Assembly (NCBI RefSeq): GCF_022899935.1
Contig: NZ_JALJCJ010000001.1
Span: 642,053 to 706,052, forward strand
DNA: 64,000 nt
Direction of reading: 5' to 3'
From: Shinella curvata
GTDB lineage: Bacteria; Pseudomonadota; Alphaproteobacteria; Rhizobiales; Rhizobiaceae
The stretch's first letter is position 1, and every line of letters begins with the position of its first letter. Below the pieces are notes generated by a model. That model was not told the origin of the DNA. It saw nothing but the letters and a program-made list of their open reading frames with translations, and made no database searches. Shown piece by piece: positions 17,201-26,056 of this stretch. The translations under genes were made by a program, and so were the position numbers.

Positions 17201-18328
17201 CTATCGTACGACGGTGAGCGTTTCCGCGGCGCGCGTAATGGCAGTGTAAAGCCAGCGTTCACGCGTGTCGCGGAATGCAAAACTCTCGTCGAACAGCACG
17301 ACATCGTTCCACTGCGAACCCTGCGCCTTGTGCACGGTCAGCGCATAGCCGAAATCGAATTCGTCATAACGCTTGCGCGTCGACCACGGGATCTCTTCCT
17401 CGAGATTCTCGAAGGCCGCCTTCAACAGCTTGATCTTGGCCGCGCCTCGATCCATGTCGTCGTCTTCGGGCCGGATCATCAGGTTGATGCCGGGTTTCAC
17501 CGTTTCCTTTGACGAACTCATCACCTGCCAGAGCGAGCCGTTGAGCAGGCCCTTGGCCGGGTCGTTGCGCAGGCACACCAGCTTGTCGCCGGACTGCGGA
17601 TAGTCGGTCGTAAAACCCTTCAGCTCGCGAAGGCGCTGGTTGTAGCGCCGGCGCGTGCGGTTGGTGCCGACGAGCACCTGATCAGCCTCGAGTACCAGGG
17701 ACTGATCCACCTCGTTGCGGCCGATGACACGGGCAGCACCATAGTCGCCATAACCGATGTCATTGCCTTCGCGCACCTGCATGGCGAGGCGGATGATCGG
17801 GTTGTCGCGCGCCTGCCGGTGGATGTCCGTCAGCAGGTAATCCGGCTCCTGGTTCGTGAAGTAGCCGCCGCCGGTGACGGGCGGCAGCTGGCCGGGATCG
17901 CCGAGCACGAGGATCGGCGTGCCGAAGCTCATGAGGTCACGACCAAGTGCCTCGTCGACCATCGAGCATTCGTCGACCACCACGAGGGCCGCTTTAGCGA
18001 CCGGGCTCTGGCGATTGATCGAGAACATCGGCGCAATCGAGGTCTTGCCCGTCTCTTCGTCCGACACCTCTTCCTCGCCGCGCGGGCGATAGATCAGCGA
18101 ATGGATCGTCTTGGCATTGCTTGCGCCCTTGGAGCGCAGCACCTGCGCGGCCTTGCCGGTGAAGGCGGCAAAGAGTACCTCGCCATCGACATTTTCGGCG
18201 AAATGCCGTGCCAGCGTCGTCTTGCCCGTTCCGGCATAGCCGAACAGCCGGAAAAGCGGTTCGCGCCCATCCTTCAGCCACTTTGCGACGGCCTTGAGCG
18301 CTTCATCCTGTTGGGGTGCGAATTCCAT
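17201..18328 (-). CDS. ATP-dependent RecD/Dda-like DNA helicase
   Basis: A 375-residue superfamily 1B helicase, close to the size of phage T4 Dda. Motif I is FGYAGTGKTTLARHF (about 29-43); motif II VVVDECSMVDEA (about 112-123); motif III ILVLGDPGQLPPV; the C-terminal UvrD-like 2B/motif VI region is FGYALTVHKAQGSQWNDVVLFDES and RERWLYTAITRAAETL. It should unwind DNA 5' to 3'. No RecB or RecC neighbours are present, so it is not part of RecBCD. The start is ATG 18328 with a weak upstream site; the N-terminus MEFAPQQDEALKAVAKWL fits the Q-motif position. Confidence 0.88.
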   Translation of the reverse strand: MEFAPQQDEALKAVAKWLKDGREPLFRLFGYAGTGKTTLARHFAENVDGEVLFAAFTGKAAQVLRSKGASNAKTIHSLIYRPRGEEEVSDEETGKTSIAPMFSINRQSPVAKAALVVVDECSMVDEALGRDLMSFGTPILVLGDPGQLPPVTGGGYFTNQEPDYLLTDIHRQARDNPIIRLAMQVREGNDIGYGDYGAARVIGRNEVDQSLVLEADQVLVGTNRTRRRYNQRLRELKGFTTDYPQSGDKLVCLRNDPAKGLLNGSLWQVMSSSKETVKPGINLMIRPEDDDMDRGAAKIKLLKAAFENLEEEIPWSTRKRYDEFDFGYALTVHKAQGSQWNDVVLFDESFAFRDTRERWLYTAITRAAETLTVVR

Positions 18329-18470
18329 GCCCGGACTTGGCAGGATTCGCGTCCGCGAAGCAAGGGGCGAAGCCCCGTTCACCGGCCGCACAATCCCCCT
18401 ACCCCCTGTTTTGGCCCTGTTCGCCACGACGTCGCCGCTGTATGGAAAACGCGATCCACGGAGCGATGAT

Positions 18471-19562
18471 GTGTCCCCCGCCTCCCCGACCCCAGACGAA
18501 ACCTTACCCTCGCCCACCGGCCTTGGACGCCTGCCGGCCGTCCTGCAATGGGCCTGCGTTGCCGGCCTGTCGCTGGTAGCGACCACGCCTCTCTCCATGA
18601 CCGGCTTTCCGGCGGCGCTGATGATCGGCCCCATGCTTGCCGGGATCGTCGTGGCGCTTGCCGGCGGCACGATCCGCCTGCCGCGCCCCTGCTTCTTCAT
18701 CGTGCAGGTCGTTCTGGCGCTGATGATCGCCGGCACGGTGTCGCAGGATTTTGTCGCCACCTTCCTAAACAACTGGCTGCTCATCCTCGCGGTCGTCTTT
18801 TCCGTGATCGCGGTCAGCGCCTTCAGCGGCTGGATGATCGCGCGTACCGGCGTCCTGCCCGGAACAACCGCGATCTGGGGATCTTCGGCGGGCGCCGCCT
18901 CCTCCATGCTGATGATGGCGGAAGCCTATGGCGCCGACATGCGCCTCGTCGCCTTCATGCAATATCTGCGCGTGCTGTTCGTCGCGAGCCTGGCCACCCT
19001 TGTCGCGCATTTTGCCGGCCATGAAGGTGCGGCCGCACCGCCGCATGCCTGGTTCGAGGCGGTGCCCCTGCTTCCGCTGGTCGCCATGCTGCTCATCGGC
19101 ATTCTCGCCGGCCTCGCGGCGCAGAAACTGCGCATCCCGGCCGGCGCCTTTCTCCTGCCCTTCGCTCTCGCCTCGGTGCTCAACACCTCCGGCACCGTGA
19201 CAATCATCCTGCCGCAATGGCTGCTGGTCATCGCATTTGCGCTGCTCGGCTGGAATATCGGCCTCGGCTTCACACGCGCCATCCTCCTGCATGCGCGCCG
19301 CGCCCTGCTGCCAACGGTGCTGTCCATCGTCGCGCTGCTCTGTTTCTCGGGTCTGCTTGCGGCAGCGCTCGTCGTCCTGCTCGACGTCGATCCGCTGACG
19401 GCCTATCTCGCCACCAGCCCCGGCAGCCTCGATTCGGTCGCCGTCATCGCCGCCTCCGCCAATGTCGACATCGCCTTCGTCATGACCTTGCAGACGGCGC
19501 GCCTGATCCTCGTGACCTTCATCGGTCCATGGCTTGCCCGCTTCGTGGCGGACCGGATCTAG
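18471..19562 (+). CDS. AbrB family (ammonia monooxygenase-like) membrane protein
   Basis: About 363 residues, very hydrophobic, with some ten transmembrane segments in two repeats; the family (Pfam AbrB, unrelated to the transcription factor AbrB) contains predicted transporters of unknown substrate. Repeat signatures are MIGPMLAGIVVALAGG (first half) and LATSPGSLDSVAVIAASANVDIAFVMTLQTARLILV (C-terminus). The start is uncertain: GTG 18471 has GGAG at good spacing and fits the family length, while the frame extends upstream over the helicase start. It ends overlapping the convergent nitrile hydratase accessory gene by 4 bp. Confidence 0.85.
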   Translation: MSPASPTPDETLPSPTGLGRLPAVLQWACVAGLSLVATTPLSMTGFPAALMIGPMLAGIVVALAGGTIRLPRPCFFIVQVVLALMIAGTVSQDFVATFLNNWLLILAVVFSVIAVSAFSGWMIARTGVLPGTTAIWGSSAGAASSMLMMAEAYGADMRLVAFMQYLRVLFVASLATLVAHFAGHEGAAAPPHAWFEAVPLLPLVAMLLIGILAGLAAQKLRIPAGAFLLPFALASVLNTSGTVTIILPQWLLVIAFALLGWNIGLGFTRAILLHARRALLPTVLSIVALLCFSGLLAAALVVLLDVDPLTAYLATSPGSLDSVAVIAASANVDIAFVMTLQTARLILVTFIGPWLARFVADRI

Positions 19563-19915
19563 CCAGCATTCCCCAGAAGAATAGGTTTGCCATGCGGCGT
19601 CGCTTCGGCGGCACGCGCCCAGCGATCGGAAAGCGCTGTTTGTTCCGCTTCGCTCGCCACGCCGCGCTCGGAGAGCAGCGACGAGAGAGCCGTCACCCAG
19701 CAATCGAAATAGTCGGCACCATCGACGGCACGGCCGGGCTGATGCACTTCACGCGACAGCGCCTCGGCCCATTCGGCCCAGGAAAACACGCCCTGCTCGT
19801 GCAGCCGCACCGTCATCGCAAAGGCCTGCGCCTGCCAGGGCTCGGCGAAGACCGGGTCGCCCTCGGCGGATTTCGGCAGGCCGGGCGTGTCGGCAAGCGT
19901 CTCACACCGGCTCAA
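19559..19915 (-). CDS. Nitrile hydratase accessory (activator, P14K-like) protein
   Basis: A 118-residue protein of the small nitrile hydratase activator family, which shares ancestry with the beta subunit N-terminal region. In cobalt enzymes it escorts the alpha subunit and helps insert Co(III) and oxidise the active-site cysteines. Recognisable parts are FAEPWQAQAFAMTVRLHEQGVFSWAEWAEALSREV and YFDCWVTALSSLLSERG. It is third in the minus-strand operon LysE-alpha-beta-accessory and overlaps the beta gene by 14 bp, so translation is coupled. Confidence 0.92.
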   Translation of the reverse strand: MSRCETLADTPGLPKSAEGDPVFAEPWQAQAFAMTVRLHEQGVFSWAEWAEALSREVHQPGRAVDGADYFDCWVTALSSLLSERGVASEAEQTALSDRWARAAEATPHGKPILLGNAG

Positions 19916-20561
19916 GGTAGCTCTCCCAGGCGTCGATGGAGACGGTCAGGCCGGGCGCCGCGCCCTCGCCCCAGATCTCGCCGCCGTCGAACACGACGGT
20001 ATAGACCCATTGCGGGCTCTCGCCCTTGCCATGAGCATTGTCGTCGGGAAACACGAAGGAACCCTGCACGGTCTCGACCACGCCCACCTTGTCGCGGGCA
20101 TAACGCGGCAGGCGCGTGTGGGTCGTCGGGTTGAAATTGCGGGTGCGCACGTGTGCGCCGGCAGAAAAACGCGGTGCGGCCTCCACCGGCCGGTCGCAGG
20201 GACCGCCCTTAGCGAGCACCGCCGGCACCATATCGGCCTTCAGGACACGCTTCGGCGCGGCACCCTTTTCCAGCATCCGCCCCTCGGCCAGCTCTTCGCC
20301 GCTGACGAAGCCATGGCGCTGCAGCAATGTTTCAAGCGCGCGGATCCAGATTTCGTAGTAACTCGCCGAGAGATAGGTGGCGGGCGGGATGTTTTCGCGG
20401 GCATGCCGGCTTTCGTCGATCGTCCAGGCGCCGAAGGCGCCGCAGGACAGCGTCACGCCCAGAGCGCGCTTTTCCCAGTCGCCATGAAAATACGGTTCGT
20501 TCAGCTCCGGCGCGACCGGACCGAGGCCATGCTGGCCGCCAAGATCGTGCGGGCCGTTCAT
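19902..20561 (-). CDS. nthB: Nitrile hydratase beta subunit
   Basis: A 219-residue beta subunit that pairs with the alpha subunit to form the alpha2beta2 enzyme hydrating nitriles to amides. The N-terminus [16 protein letters not shown] is the family hallmark; also seen are [20 protein letters not shown] (about 82-100) and the C-terminal SH3-like barrel with [16 protein letters not shown] and [17 protein letters not shown] 20561 overlaps the alpha gene stop (ATGA-type overlap), so the two are translationally coupled. Confidence 0.96.
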   Translation of the reverse strand: MNGPHDLGGQHGLGPVAPELNEPYFHGDWEKRALGVTLSCGAFGAWTIDESRHARENIPPATYLSASYYEIWIRALETLLQRHGFVSGEELAEGRMLEKGAAPKRVLKADMVPAVLAKGGPCDRPVEAAPRFSAGAHVRTRNFNPTTHTRLPRYARDKVGVVETVQGSFVFPDDNAHGKGESPQWVYTVVFDGGEIWGEGAAPGLTVSIDAWESYLEPV

Positions 20562-21190
20562 GGCCGCGCCTTCGGCATCAGCGCCAACCCGGTACCAATC
20601 ATGGCGTCGCGCGTCACGAGATCGGCAAGTGCCTCCTGGTCCAGCCCCTCGGTGCCCTCGGGGCGCTGCGGCACGACGAGATAGCGCAGCTCGGCCGTCG
20701 AATCCCAGACACGGATTTTTTGATCCTCCGGCAAGGTCACGCCGAATTCCGAAAGCACGCCGCGCGGATCGATGACGGCGCGTGAGCGATAGGGCGGCGC
20801 CTTGTACCAGACCGGTGGCAGCCCCAGCACGGACCAGGGATAACAGGAGCACAGTGTGCAGACGACGAGGTTGTGCGTCTCGCCATCGTTAAACACCGCC
20901 CGCATATGCTCGCCCTGCCGGCCGGTATAACCAAGACTGGCGATTGCCGCCGTCGCATCCCGCTTCAGCCAATCGGCGAAATCCGGCTCCGCCCAGGCCT
21001 TGGCCACCACGCGGGCGCCATTGCGCGGGCCGATCTTCGTCTCATAGGTCTCAACGATGACGTCGATCGCCTTGGGATCGATCAGGCCCTTCTCCGTCAG
21101 GATGGTTTCCAGCGCACGAACACGCGCTTCCATCGGCGAGAAATGGTTGTCGTGGTGGTGATGGTCGTCGTGATCATGGTCATGCGACAC
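20558..21190 (-). CDS. nthA: Nitrile hydratase alpha subunit, cobalt type
   Basis: A 210-residue catalytic subunit. The metal-binding claw VCTLCSC places cysteines at residues 111, 114 and 116; Thr after the first Cys is characteristic of the cobalt(III) type (iron types have Ser there). The extreme N-terminus is unusual, with a run of alternating His/Asp ([17 protein letters not shown]), which could bind metal and help cobalt delivery (inference). The C-terminal half holds [34 protein letters not shown], strongly conserved. It sits 34 bp behind a LysE-type exporter gene. No cognate amidase is adjacent; an amidase occurs at 56503. Confidence 0.96.
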   Translation of the reverse strand: MSHDHDHDDHHHHDNHFSPMEARVRALETILTEKGLIDPKAIDVIVETYETKIGPRNGARVVAKAWAEPDFADWLKRDATAAIASLGYTGRQGEHMRAVFNDGETHNLVVCTLCSCYPWSVLGLPPVWYKAPPYRSRAVIDPRGVLSEFGVTLPEDQKIRVWDSTAELRYLVVPQRPEGTEGLDQEALADLVTRDAMIGTGLALMPKARP

Positions 21191-21224
21191 GGCAGTCCCT
21201 CCAACTTCACCTCTTCATACGCCC

Positions 21225-21818
21225 CTAGCGCAGCATCGGCCAGAGGCTGGCGACGAGCAGCAGCGCCATGGTGATGTTGAACCATTTCAGCCGGACCGGC
21301 ACGGACAGCCACTCGCGCAGCGCAGAACCGAAGCCGGCCCATGTCGAAACGCTCGGGAAATTGACGATGGCGAAGGCGATGCCGACGATCAGCACACTCA
21401 TCGTGTAATTGGCCGAGTTGGTATAGGTCGCCATGGCGGAGACGGCCATGACCCAGGCCTTCGGATTGACCCACTGGAAGGCTGCGGCTTCGAGAAAGCT
21501 CATCGGCCGCGCGCCGGTCTTGCCCTCGCCGAGCGAGCGCGAGGTGCCGATCTTCCAGGCGATCCAGACGAGATAGGCGCCGCCGGCGAATTTCAGCGCC
21601 GTATAGATCAGCGGCACGGCCTCCAGCAGCGCGCCGAGCCCGAAACCGACGGCCAGCAGCAGCACGAGAAAGCCGACACCGATGCCGCACATATGCGGGA
21701 TCGTGCGCACGAAACCGAAATTCACGCCGGAGGCGAACAGCATCATGTTGTTCGGGCCGGGCGTGATGGATGTCGTGAAGGCGAAGACCAACAGCGCCAG
21801 AAAGATTTCGATCTGCAT
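21225..21818 (-). CDS. LysE family translocator (RhtB-type amino acid exporter)
   Basis: A 197-residue inner membrane protein with about six transmembrane helices. The N-terminal AFTTSITPGPNNMMLFASGVNFGF is the LysE/RhtB signature, and FQWVNPKAWVMAVSAM (about 117-132) is the second conserved motif. Family members export amino acids or small metabolites. The start at ATG 21818 matches family length; the frame continues upstream without a better site. It is only 34 bp upstream of nthA on the same strand and is probably the first gene of the nitrile hydratase operon. Confidence 0.9.
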   Translation of the reverse strand: MQIEIFLALLVFAFTTSITPGPNNMMLFASGVNFGFVRTIPHMCGIGVGFLVLLLAVGFGLGALLEAVPLIYTALKFAGGAYLVWIAWKIGTSRSLGEGKTGARPMSFLEAAAFQWVNPKAWVMAVSAMATYTNSANYTMSVLIVGIAFAIVNFPSVSTWAGFGSALREWLSVPVRLKWFNITMALLLVASLWPMLR

Positions 21819-21867
21819 GGCAGTCTCTTGTGATCCGGATTGTTTTTCCCGATTGATAGTCCATCTC

Positions 21868-21922
21868 TTGGCTACGACCAGCCAATTCTTGTCATACATA
21901 CAATTCGGATTGCTGATGTATG
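21868..21922. promoter_or_regulatory. Two inverted repeats in the LysE/aldo-keto reductase divergent promoter
   Basis: TTGGCT-N6-AGCCAA (21868-21885) is perfect, and CATACAT (21893-21899) pairs with ATGTATG (21916-21922) over a 16-bp spacer. They occupy the 125-bp gap from which the nitrile hydratase operon and the reductase are transcribed in opposite directions. No regulator gene is adjacent. Confidence 0.45.
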
Positions 21923-21943
21923 GCGTCTCTCTTGGAGTGCAGC

Positions 21944-22789
21944 ATGAAAGCGGAACTACCGGCAGTCACCCTTCCCGGCGGACGACAGGTCCCAGCGCTC
22001 GGCCTCGGCACCTGGCATATGGGCGAAGGCGAAGCATCGCCCGAAGAGGAGGCCGCAAGCCTGCGTGCCGGCCTCGATCTCGGCATGACCGTCATCGACA
22101 CGGCGGAAATGTATGCCGATGGCGGTGCGGAGGAAGTCGTTGGCGAGGCCATCAAGGCGCGGCGCGACGAGGTGTTCCTCGTCAGCAAGGTCCTGCCCTA
22201 CAATGCCAGCCGCGCCGGCACGATCGCCGCGTGTGAAGCCAGCCTGAAACGTCTCGGCACCGACCATATCGAGCTCTACCTCCTGCACTGGCGCGGCCGC
22301 CATCCTTTCTCCGAGACGGTGGAGGCCTTCGAGACGCTGAAAGCGCAGGGCAAGATCGGCGCCTGGGGCGTCTCGAACTTCGACGTCTCCGACATGAAGG
22401 AGCTGCTGGAAGACGCCGAGCCGCTTCGTCCATCCGCCAACCAGATCCTCTACAATCTCGCCCGCCGCGGCATCGAATTCGATCTCTTGCGCTGGAGCCA
22501 GGTACAGGGCATCCCTCTCATGGCCTATTCGCCGCTCGATGAGGGCCGTCTGCTCGGCCATCCCGTGCTGGAAGAGATCGGCCGCATCCACAATGTCGGC
22601 TCCGCCCAGGTGGCGCTCGCCTTCCTGCTCACCAAGGCCGGCGTCATCGCCATCCCAAAGTCGGGTTCGCCCGAACGCGTGCGCGACAATTTCCGCGCCT
22701 CGGAAATCCGCCTCACCTCGGAAGACCTGCGCCTGCTCGACGAAGCCTTCCCGCCGCCGACCCGCAAGCGGCCGCTGGAAATGATCTGA
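21944..22789 (+). CDS. Aldo/keto reductase
   Basis: A 281-residue TIM-barrel NADPH-dependent carbonyl reductase. The catalytic tetrad is visible: Asp and Tyr in [13 protein letters not shown] (about 46-53), Lys in [12 protein letters not shown] (about 77) and His in [12 protein letters not shown] (about 111). The C-terminal cofactor segment is [17 protein letters not shown] (about 238). The start ATG 21944 has GGAG eight bases before it; an in-frame ATG at 21920 lacks a site. It is divergent from the LysE/nitrile hydratase operon. Substrate unknown. Confidence 0.93.
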   Translation: MKAELPAVTLPGGRQVPALGLGTWHMGEGEASPEEEAASLRAGLDLGMTVIDTAEMYADGGAEEVVGEAIKARRDEVFLVSKVLPYNASRAGTIAACEASLKRLGTDHIELYLLHWRGRHPFSETVEAFETLKAQGKIGAWGVSNFDVSDMKELLEDAEPLRPSANQILYNLARRGIEFDLLRWSQVQGIPLMAYSPLDEGRLLGHPVLEEIGRIHNVGSAQVALAFLLTKAGVIAIPKSGSPERVRDNFRASEIRLTSEDLRLLDEAFPPPTRKRPLEMI

Positions 22790-22793
22790 GCGA

Positions 22794-23504
22794 TCATTCC
22801 GCGCCGGCGCCGAGCTCCTGCATCATGCTTCTGGCGTAGTCGCAGGCCGGGAAATCCGGTTTGATCTCGCAGGCTTGCAGATATCGCCGCTGCGCGGCGT
22901 CCATATCCGGCGCCACCCCCTCGCCCAGCTGGTAGGATTGCCCGAGCATCGTGCAGCCCCAGGCATCGACGTCGCCGCAGCTGAAGGAAAATGTCCGGAA
23001 ATAGCAGGACGCAAGTTTTTCCGGATCGGTCGCAAGCATCGGATCGCCGTCATATTGCGCGTTGCGAATACCAGAAGCTCGATTGGTGCATCCACCGCGA
23101 CTGCCCAGCGCACAGGCTTCGGCGAACAACATCTGGGAGAGATGCGACGAAACGGCAGGGATAGCCTTCTCATAGGCCCGCCCAAGCGCGAAGCAGGCAC
23201 TCTCATTGCGCCACTCCATGCACTCATGATGGCAGGCTTCGATGTCCTTTTCGCAGCGCTCTTCAGCCCATTCGTCGCTCGACCAGAGGCTTTTCCACAG
23301 CGGACGGGCTGTTCTTGCAATATCCGCCGGGCAGACTTTGTAACGCGACTGGATTTCGGCATTGCCGAGCACGAGATTGCCAATGGCGTCATAGCCGGCA
23401 GGAGGAGCCGCGCCGGCACCAGCATCCTGCGCATGGATTGGCGACGATAACGAGATCATCGCCAGCATCCATGTAGCAGTCAGCCGATGCCGCGCGGCAG
23501 GCAA
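22794..23504 (-). CDS. Cysteine-rich secreted Sel1-like repeat protein
   Basis: About 236 residues with an N-terminal signal peptide ending near IHAQDAG. The mature part carries many paired cysteines and Sel1-like helical repeats (SACFALGRAYEKAIP..., AWGCTMLGQSYQLGEGVAPDMDAAQRRYLQACEI), resembling Helicobacter cysteine-rich (Hcp-type) proteins; a periplasmic binding role is likely but unproven. The start is doubtful: TTG 23504 abuts the ilvH stop codon and gives a positively charged signal-peptide start, while ATG 23468 gives a shorter one. It may be co-transcribed with ilvIH. Confidence 0.75.
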   Translation of the reverse strand: MPAARHRLTATWMLAMISLSSPIHAQDAGAGAAPPAGYDAIGNLVLGNAEIQSRYKVCPADIARTARPLWKSLWSSDEWAEERCEKDIEACHHECMEWRNESACFALGRAYEKAIPAVSSHLSQMLFAEACALGSRGGCTNRASGIRNAQYDGDPMLATDPEKLASCYFRTFSFSCGDVDAWGCTMLGQSYQLGEGVAPDMDAAQRRYLQACEIKPDFPACDYARSMMQELGAGAE

Positions 23505-24077
23505 TTACATGCCCTGCGGGCCGCGGTTCATAGCGGCAATGCCCGTACGGCAGACTTCGGACAGGCCGAGGGGCTTCATGACGGCCACGAATTGGTCGAC
23601 CTTGGACGACTTGCCGGTGATCTCGAAGATGAAGTGGTCGACGGTCGCGTCGACGACCTTGGCATGGAAGGCATCGGCAAGGCGGAGCGTTTCCGCGCGC
23701 ATCTCGCCGGAACCGGTCACCTTGACCAGCGCCACTTCGCGTTCGATCGGCCGTTCCTGGCCCATCGTCTTGGCGCGAACCGTGAGGTCGACCACGCGGT
23801 GGACAGGGACGATGCGCTCGAGCTGCGACTTGATCTGCTCCAGCACGCTCGGCGTGCCACGCGTCACGATGGTGATGCGCGACAGGTGCGATTCATGCTC
23901 GGTCTCGGAAACCGTGAGGCTTTCGATGTTGTAGCCGCGGCCGGAGAACAGGCCGATGACGCGGGCAAGGACGCCCGGCTCGTTGTCGACGAGCACGGAG
24001 AGCGTGTGGCTCTCCGCGACCTGGGTTTCCTTGGCGATGAAATAGGCAGAACCGGTGGGTTGAAGGTGTGCGTTCAT
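23505..24077 (-). CDS. ilvH: Acetolactate synthase small (regulatory) subunit
   Basis: A 190-residue regulatory subunit. The N-terminal ACT domain (about 23-95), HTLSVLVDNEPGVLARVIGLFSGRGYNIESLTV, binds valine and gives feedback inhibition; the C-terminal domain (about 100-180) activates the catalytic subunit. It follows ilvI by 19 bp and should be co-transcribed under the ilvI attenuator. About twenty extra residues precede the ACT domain. Confidence 0.97.
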   Translation of the reverse strand: MNAHLQPTGSAYFIAKETQVAESHTLSVLVDNEPGVLARVIGLFSGRGYNIESLTVSETEHESHLSRITIVTRGTPSVLEQIKSQLERIVPVHRVVDLTVRAKTMGQERPIEREVALVKVTGSGEMRAETLRLADAFHAKVVDATVDHFIFEITGKSSKVDQFVAVMKPLGLSEVCRTGIAAMNRGPQGM

Positions 24078-24096
24078 ATCAGTTTCTACCTTTTCA

Positions 24097-25875
24097 TCAA
24101 ACGAGCTGGCGGCCCTTGGCGTCGATCGCGTTGGCGACCGCTTCGTCCGTGGCCTCGTCGGGCAGCAGCATTTCGTTATGCGCCTTGCCCGAGGGGATCA
24201 TCGGGAAGCAGTTGGCGAGGTTCGCCACGCGGCAATCGAAGATGACCGGGCGCTTGACGTCGATCATCTCCTGGATGGCGCCGTCGAGATCACCGGGCTT
24301 GTCGCAGGCAATGCCGACGCCGCCATAGGCTTCCGCCAGCTTGACGAAGTCGGGCATGGCTTCCGTATAGGAGTTCGACAGGCGGTTGCCGTGCAGCAAC
24401 TGCTGCCACTGGCGCACCATGCCCATGTACTGGTTGTTCAGGATGAAGATCTTGACGGGCAGATTATACTGGACCGCACAGCTCATTTCCTGAATGCACA
24501 TCTGGATCGAGGCGTCGCCGGCGATGTCGATGACGAGGCTGTCGCGGTGCGCGACCTGCACGCCGATCGCCGCCGGGAAGCCGTAGCCCATCGTGCCGAG
24601 GCCGCCCGAGGTCATCCAGCGGTTCGGCTGCTCGAAACCGAAGAACTGCGCCGCCCACATCTGATGCTGGCCGACTTCCGTCGTAATGTAGGTGTCGCGG
24701 TCCTTGGTCAGCTCATAGAGCCGCTGGATCGCATATTGCGGCATGATCACGTCGTCGCTGTGCTTGTAGGCGAACGAGTTGCGGGCGCGCCACTTGGCAA
24801 TCGACGTCCACCAGTCGCCCTGAACCGCCTTGTCGTAATCCTTCGCACCGGCGCGCCACAGGCGAACCATGTCCTCGAGGACGTTGCCGACATCGCCGAG
24901 GATCGGAACGTCGACACGGACGTTCTTGTTGATCGAGGACGGGTCGATGTCGATGTGGATCTTCTTCGAGTTCGGCGAAAACGCGTTCAGGCGGCCTGTG
25001 ATACGGTCGTCGAAGCGCGCGCCGATGCAGACCATGACGTCGCAGTCATGCATCGCCATATTCGCCTCGTAGGAACCGTGCATGCCGAGCATGCCCAGCC
25101 AGTTCTTGCCCGAGGCCGGATAGGCGCCGAGGCCCATCAGCGTGGAGGTGATCGGGAAGCCGGTGATCTCGACCAGTTCACGCAGCAGGCGCGAGGCCTC
25201 CGGACCCGAATTCACGACGCCGCCACCGGAATAGATGATCGGACGGCGGGCGCCCTTCATCAGGCTGACGGCCGCCTCGATGGCACGCGCATCGCCCGAG
25301 ACCTTCGGCTGGTAGGATTTCTGAGCCGGCGCGGCCGACGGCGGCGTGTAGGTGCCGGTGGCGAACTGCACGTCCTTCGGGATATCGACGACGACAGGAC
25401 CCGGGCGGCCGCTCTGCGCGACGCGGAACGCCTCGTGGATGATGCGCGCGAGGTCGTTGACGTCCTTGACCAGCCAGTTGTGCTTGGTGCAGGGGCGCGT
25501 GATGCCGACCGTGTCGCATTCCTGGAAGGCATCCGAACCGATGAGCGTGGTCGGAACCTGACCGGTGAGGCAGACAAGCGGAATGGAATCCATCAACGCA
25601 TCCTGCAGCGGGGTGACGGCATTCGTCGCACCCGGACCCGACGTGACGAGCATGACGCCGACCTTGCCGGTGGAGCGGGCGTAACCTTCGGCCATGTGGC
25701 CGGCGCCCTGCTCGTGGCGAACGAGGATGTGCTCGATATCGTCCTGCTGGAAGATCTCGTCGTAGATCGGCAGCACGGCGCCGCCGGGATAGCCGAAGAT
25801 ATGCTCTACGCCGTTGTCTTTCAGCGCCTGCAAGACAATTTCGGCGCCTGTCATCTGGTTTTCTGTTCCGCTCAT
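24097..25875 (-). CDS. ilvI: Acetolactate synthase large (catalytic) subunit, biosynthetic type
   Basis: A 592-residue thiamine diphosphate enzyme making acetolactate from pyruvate, the first common step of valine/leucine synthesis, and acetohydroxybutyrate for isoleucine. The catalytic glutamate lies in HILVRHEQGAGHMAEGYARSTGKVG (about 53-77); the FAD-binding middle domain includes GMLGMHGSYEANMAM; the ThDP motif is GDASIQMCIQEMSCAVQYNLPVKIFILNN (about 450-480). ATG 25875 is chosen because it is preceded by a purine-rich GAAACCG stretch and the conserved region begins 8 residues later. The frame is open far upstream but crosses the attenuator, so longer versions are not credible. Confidence 0.97.
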   Translation of the reverse strand: MSGTENQMTGAEIVLQALKDNGVEHIFGYPGGAVLPIYDEIFQQDDIEHILVRHEQGAGHMAEGYARSTGKVGVMLVTSGPGATNAVTPLQDALMDSIPLVCLTGQVPTTLIGSDAFQECDTVGITRPCTKHNWLVKDVNDLARIIHEAFRVAQSGRPGPVVVDIPKDVQFATGTYTPPSAAPAQKSYQPKVSGDARAIEAAVSLMKGARRPIIYSGGGVVNSGPEASRLLRELVEITGFPITSTLMGLGAYPASGKNWLGMLGMHGSYEANMAMHDCDVMVCIGARFDDRITGRLNAFSPNSKKIHIDIDPSSINKNVRVDVPILGDVGNVLEDMVRLWRAGAKDYDKAVQGDWWTSIAKWRARNSFAYKHSDDVIMPQYAIQRLYELTKDRDTYITTEVGQHQMWAAQFFGFEQPNRWMTSGGLGTMGYGFPAAIGVQVAHRDSLVIDIAGDASIQMCIQEMSCAVQYNLPVKIFILNNQYMGMVRQWQQLLHGNRLSNSYTEAMPDFVKLAEAYGGVGIACDKPGDLDGAIQEMIDVKRPVIFDCRVANLANCFPMIPSGKAHNEMLLPDEATDEAVANAIDAKGRQLV

Positions 25876-25931
25876 CGGTTTCCCGTCCGTCTCTTTCGTA
25901 TTTCCAGGGTGCTTATCGAATTTTCGGGCAT

Positions 25932-25956
25932 AAAAAAAGGCCCCTTGGAGGAGCCT
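25932..25956 (-). terminator. Attenuator terminator of the ilvIH leader
   Basis: On the minus strand AGGCTCC, loop TCCAA, GGGGCCT forms a 7-bp stem (one G-U pair) directly followed by seven T residues, 57 bases before ilvI. A terminator inside a leader before the first gene is the key feature of transcription attenuation. Confidence 0.85.
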
Positions 25957-25962
25957 GCTTAC

Positions 25963-26011
25963 CGCGCATGGGTGCTTTCGCCGGATGGTTACACCACCCT
26001 GCCCATGCGCG
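25963..26011 (-). promoter_or_regulatory. Protector hairpin (segments 1:2) of the ilvIH attenuator
   Basis: CGCGCATGGG (minus strand 26011-26002) and CCCATGCGCG (25972-25963) are perfectly complementary 10-bp arms; inside them GGGTGG and CCATCC can extend the structure. The 5' arm overlaps the last codons of the leader peptide, so ribosome position would decide whether this hairpin forms. The antiterminator pairing is not obvious to me by eye. Confidence 0.75.
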
Positions 26012-26048
26012 TTCCCACCACAAGAATAATAGAAGTCAGATTTTTCAT
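25989..26048 (-). CDS. ilv leader peptide, Ile/Leu/Val-rich (19 residues)
   Basis: The ORF reads MKNLTSIILVVGTRMGRVV and ends at TAA 25989-25991. It contains Leu-4, Ile-7, Ile-8, Leu-9, Val-10, Val-11, Val-18 and Val-19, the products of the pathway encoded downstream, as in classical branched-chain attenuators. Stalling at these codons when charged Ile, Leu or Val tRNA is scarce would prevent the protector hairpin and terminator from forming. No Shine-Dalgarno sequence precedes the ATG; a promoter just upstream places the transcription start within a few bases of it, so the peptide is probably translated from a nearly leaderless mRNA. Confidence 0.85.
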   Translation of the reverse strand: MKNLTSIILVVGTRMGRVV

Positions 26049-26056
26049 GGAGCGAA

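Noticed and set aside
18329-18907. Upstream extension of the helicase frame
   Set aside because: It overlaps the AbrB-family gene, and the conserved helicase begins at the MEFAPQQDEAL Q-motif, which fits ATG 18328.
18471-19562. AbrB-family gene as a transition-state transcription factor
   Set aside because: The name refers to the Pfam membrane family; the product has about ten transmembrane helices and no SpoVT-AbrB DNA-binding fold.
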